From positions 35,841 through 99,840 of the forward strand of contig NZ_BDCK01000019.1 of assembly GCF_001613465.1 (NCBI RefSeq): 64,000 nt of DNA, in the 5' to 3' direction. Shown one piece after another: positions 60,706 to 64,000 of this stretch (its first letter is position 1; every line of letters begins with the position of its first letter). Below the pieces are notes generated by a model. The model saw only the letters and a list, made by a program, of their open reading frames with translations. It made no database searches and was not told the DNA's origin. Origin of the DNA: Nocardia niwae NBRC 108934 = DSM 45340. Lineage in GTDB: Bacteria > Actinomycetota > Actinomycetes > Mycobacteriales > Mycobacteriaceae. A program made the position numbers and the translations under genes.

Positions 60706-62290
60706 GCGAAGTACCAGCAGTCTCGGTCCGGTTCTTCTTCATGTTCGGGATGACCCGAGCTATCCGGCGAACAGCTGCTGGTCCGTCCGTGACGGGGCGC
60801 TGTCAGCTCGCCGGGGGCCGATGTTCGGCGCGTACGTCCCCGGCGCGCGGCGGTATGCCCACCGAGCAGCTCCTCGCATCCGCCTGCTCGCTGGGCATCG
60901 GGGTTCCCGCGCTTTTCCGAGCCGACCGCCGGGACCGGATCGAATGTCGTGCGGACTGTTGTGACGAACCGAGAAGGACGACGGAGTCCGGAGGGACGCT
61001 TTGCCGCCGCCGCCGATCCGGTCGTCGTTGGTTCCGCCGGGCCGCGTAGCCGCTGCCAGGCGCAGCGCAGTGGTTCGAACAGCCCGCGCCGCAGCTGGTC
61101 CGGCGTGACCGGCTGGACCGGAGTTCGTCCCGAGCCTCGGTGTGCCGCCCAGGGGCGGGCGCAGCCGCCGAGGGGCGCACGCCCCTGCTCGAGAACTGAC
61201 GGGCTTTTCCGTAGTCCGGTATGTGATCGATCCGTGGTCGAATTCTCCTGTCATCGCTGTCCGTCTCGGCGAATATTTCTATAACGTCCGACGGACTTTT
61301 GTTCAATGGCGTGAACAAAACTGATCGTTATGCACTGCAGTGGAATCTCCGCGATATGGAACCGTGGGAGCGAATCCATTGCGGATCCGGTGCGCGAGGG
61401 TGCGGTATTCCCGGCGCTGAAATAGGTAGATCGGCGGTGCGCTCTATAGTCGGTACTCATCGCATATCCTCTGGAATGGAGGACGCAAATGATTGCGCCG
61501 TGCCTTTCGTATTCGGTGAGAATAAATTTCAGCATGCAAATCGGCCACTTGTCGGCGCCGGTCGGCCCCGGTCTTCAGCAAACGCTTCTCTCGTGTCGCT
61601 CCGCGACATGGTCGGGAGTCGGCCGATGCGCTTCGCTCGGGCGGGCCGCGGCTGCGGCCCCTGACCCGCAGCGGGGCCCTGGTTCTCGACCGTCGTCCGC
61701 ATCCATCCGGCGAAGCGGCGTGCACGCTCGGCGTTCGCGCATGCCATAGCCGCAATCGGTCCGGTGCGGGGATTCGCGTCGCCGCTTCGGGGCCGCGGGC
61801 GACCTGATTCGGACCTCGGTGGCCCGTGGAACGCGCGCCGGATCTTTGCGGGAACGAGCCGTTCGCGGATCACTTGCGGGAAAGCGGAACGGCTGGCAGG
61901 CTAACGCTCAGCACGCGACTGGACGGTTGTCCTGGCGCTTTGCCTGCCGAAGAAAGAATGCAAATGTGCTATGGATTCGTCTTCTCAGCTCTGGGAAGTA
62001 GGATGCTCGCCTCGGATAAAGATCCGTGGTACACAGGATGTTCCGCTGTGTCGGATTTTCCGTCACTGAGGGCAACGTCGATATGTCCATCTTGATAACC
62101 GTGGAGAAACATTCCTCCGCGGAAATGCGCGGTTGCGGCGCGCGTCGGCCTCGTCTGCCGTTCGCGGGCGTCTCGACCGGCTGCTTCGTCACCGATACCT
62201 GACCGAACACTCGGCAGTTCTTGCGAACCCGCGCCGTTGCTCGCGGCGCCGGGTTTCTTTGTCGACCCTGCGAAACCCGGGATGTGAAAC
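60706..62290. other. 1.6-kb region without a recognised gene, upstream of the PKS
   Basis: Several frames cross this region but none is convincing. A minus-strand frame from ATG 61254 to 60760 lies just after a good promoter (61278-61320) yet its sequence is not protein-like, so it may be a decayed target gene. A plus-strand frame at 61489-61749 has a strong GGAGGA site but low-complexity Arg/Ser-rich sequence. Bases 61260-61560 and 61960-62100 are AT-rich, as expected for promoters. Confidence 0.5.
61278..61320 (-). promoter_or_regulatory. Promoter with TTTTGTTCA-N6-TGAACAAAA operator
   Basis: Perfect 9-bp arms TTTTGTTCA (61297-61305) and TGAACAAAA (61312-61320) are separated by six bases. 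Read leftward, TTGAAC (-35) inside the palindrome is followed after exactly 17 bases by TATAGA (-10, 61278-61283), a near-consensus promoter. The GTTCA-N6-TGAAC core is the same as at 20369-20384, so the TetR at 19671-20345 is the leading candidate binder. Confidence 0.6.
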
Positions 62291-64000
62291 GTGGACAACG
62301 GCGCTGGCGACTCGTCCGACCGCATGTTGGAGTACCTGAAGAAGGTCACCGTCGAACTCATGACGACGCGCGACGATCTGACCCAGCTGCGGGAGAAGAT
62401 CGACGAGCCGATCGCGATCGTCGGCATGAGCTGCCGGTATCCAGGCGGGGCCGCATCGCCGGAGCAGTTGTGGGAGCTGGTCGCGGGGGAAGCGGACGCC
62501 GTGGGTGAGTTCCCGGCCGACCGGGGCTGGGACCCGGAGAGGCTGTTCGATCCGGACCCCGACCGCTTCGGAAAGGTGTACACCCGCTCCGGCGGCTTTT
62601 TGCGGGACGCGGGGGACTTCGACGCCGGATTCTTCGGCATCGGCCCCCGGGAGGCGGCGGCCATGGATCCGCAGCAGCGGCTGCTGCTCGAGGCGTCGTG
62701 GGAAGCCCTGGAGAACGCCGGTATCGCGCCGACCTCGCTGCGGGGCAGCGATACCGGCGTGTTCGCGGGCGTGATGTACGAGGACTACGAGCACACCGCC
62801 AGAGCGGCCGGACCCGTTGCGGAGGGCTACGCGGGGATCGGCTCGACGGGCAGCGTGGTCTCCGGCCGGGTGGCCTACACGCTGGGCCTGGAAGGCCCCG
62901 CCGTATCGGTGGATACTGCGTGTTCGTCGTCGCTGGTGGCCATCCACCTGGCCTGTCAGGCGCTGCGCCGCGGCGAGACATCCCTCGTGCTGGCCGGTGG
63001 CGTCACGGTGATGTCGACGCCGTTCCTGTTCATCGAATTCTCCCGCCAGCGCGGGTTGTCACCGGACGGGCGCTGTAAGGCGTTCTCCGCGTCGGCCGAC
63101 GGCGTGGGCTGGGGCGAGGGCGTGGGTGTGCTGGTGTTGGAGCGTTTGTCGGACGCGCGGCGCGCGGGGCACGAGGTGCTGGCGGTTAATTCGTGGTTCG
63201 GCGGTGAATCAGGACGGTGCGAGCAATGGTTTGACCGCGCCGAACGGTCCGTCGCAGGAGCGGGTGATCGCGGCGGCGCTGGCCGCGGCGGGGTTGTCGC
63301 CCGCGGATGTGGACGTGGTGGAGGCCCACGGCACGGGCACCTCGCTGGGTGATCCGATCGAGGCGCAGGCGTTGATCGCCGCGTACGGACAGCTGCGCGA
63401 CGAGCCGCTGCGCATCGGATCGCTGAAGTCGAACATCGGTCATTCGCAGGCTGCGGCGGGTGTCGGCGGCGTGATCAAGATGGTGCAGGCGCTGCGGCAC
63501 GAGACCTTGCCGAAGACGCTGCACGTGGACGCGCCGTCGCCGCATGTGGATTGGTCGGCGGGATCGGTGCGGCTGCTGACGCAGGCGGAAGTGTGGCCCG
63601 CGGGTGAGCGGGTGCGCCGCGCGGGTGTGTCGTCGTTCGGGATCAGTGGGACCAACGCGCATGTGATCCTGGAGGAAGCGCCCGCGACGGCCTCCGGCGA
63701 CGAGACCGAGGACAGCGACACCGGTCCCGCCTGCGCGGCCGGCGCCGTCCCGTTGCTCGTATCCGCGAAGACCGAGGAGGCGCTGCGCGCCCAAGCGGCG
63801 CGGTTGCACGAGTGGCTGCTCGGGCATCCGGACGCCGACCCGTGGAGCGTGGCCTCCGCGCTGATCGAGACCAGGGCGCAGTGGAACCGCCGCGCCGCGG
63901 TGGTCGGCCGAGACAAAGACCAGTTGCTTGCCGGGTTGGCGGAGCTGGCGGCCGGCACCGCGAGCGGTGCGCTCGATGGTGTTGCCCTGTCCGGGAAGAC
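62291..64000 (+). CDS. Type I modular polyketide synthase, 5' part, with frameshift
   Basis: GTG 62291 starts an N-terminal docking coiled coil ([20 protein letters not shown]) followed by a ketosynthase: [15 protein letters not shown], then VDTACSSS with active-site Cys211. At 63186-63191 (GGTTAATTCG) the frame breaks: the first frame continues as nonsense to 63352, while the true KS sequence resumes in another frame from 63192 ([50 protein letters not shown]) to the window end. Removing one base restores a normal KS. The docking domain means the protein receives a chain from another PKS protein, not seen upstream. Confidence 0.87.

Noticed and set aside
61489..61749. 86-codon frame with a strong GGAGGA ribosome site upstream of the PKS
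   Set aside because: The translation is Arg/Ser/Pro-rich and low-complexity after residue 30 and matches no family; kept only as part of the non-coding region.
1..64000. tRNA, rRNA, CRISPR array, prophage or intact IS
   Set aside because: No cloverleaf-type sequence, direct-repeat array, integrase, or terminal inverted repeats with a transposase were found by reading.

Overview
The window is high-GC DNA from an actinobacterium, most likely Nocardiaceae (Nocardia-like) or a relative. The pointers are the G/C-ending codons, a CvnA-CvnB-CvnC 'conservon' signalling operon, an XRE/DUF397 pair, very large ATPase-LuxR regulators, many TetR-type regulators and a modular type I polyketide synthase (PKS). 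No rRNA, tRNA, CRISPR array or intact insertion sequence was seen.

Layout. 0-6.5 kb: a YeiH-type membrane protein, two secreted proteins, a divergent VOC/MarR pair sharing a 41-bp palindrome, a DUF6882-like protein, a secreted lipase and an orphan gene. 6.7-12 kb: a GMC oxidoreductase convergent with a conservon that lacks its GTPase gene. 12.5-15.5 kb: a short helical protein and an 818-residue P-loop protein with 13 Sel1-like repeats. 15.5-20.4 kb: a flavin halogenase operon whose second gene fuses a chorismate-lyase-like domain to a class II DAHP-synthase-like domain that has lost most catalytic residues, then a TetR regulator. 20.6-27.3 kb: a GyrI-like protein, a MetE/UROD-like protein, an ABC-F protein with a possible 9-codon leader peptide, and a giant LuxR regulator. 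27.3-28.7 kb: gene debris, including the heme-binding end of a P450. 28.7-40.1 kb: GH19 enzyme, TetR regulators, amine oxidase, XRE/DUF397, FAD monooxygenase plus amidase, and a Tat-exported BBE-type oxidase. 40.6-52.1 kb: pentapeptide-repeat protein, small orphans, a TIR-WD40 protein, an MFS exporter coupled to a truncated flavoprotein, and an SDR/WYL divergent pair. 52.2-59.7 kb: a second giant LuxR regulator divergent from a tightly overlapping five-gene operon encoding a stand-alone glutamyl-tRNA-reductase dimerisation domain, two Asp/Glu-racemase-fold proteins, an FAD monooxygenase and a HemB (porphobilinogen synthase) paralogue. 59.9-64 kb: an orphan gene, a 1.6-kb non-coding stretch, and the first module of a type I PKS that carries a frameshift and runs off the end.

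How parts may work together. The five-gene HemB-like operon looks like one pathway controlled by the divergent LuxR protein; a LuxR-box-like palindrome (55330-55345) lies between them. It is the best candidate for an undescribed system, because tetrapyrrole-type proteins are combined with tailoring enzymes and both the HemB paralogue and one racemase have altered active-site residues. The halogenase operon suggests a halogenated chorismate-derived aromatic. The TetR gene beside it has a GTTCA-N6-TGAAC operator that recurs before the PKS with the same geometry. Whether halogenase, ABC-F protein and PKS belong to one cluster is inference only.
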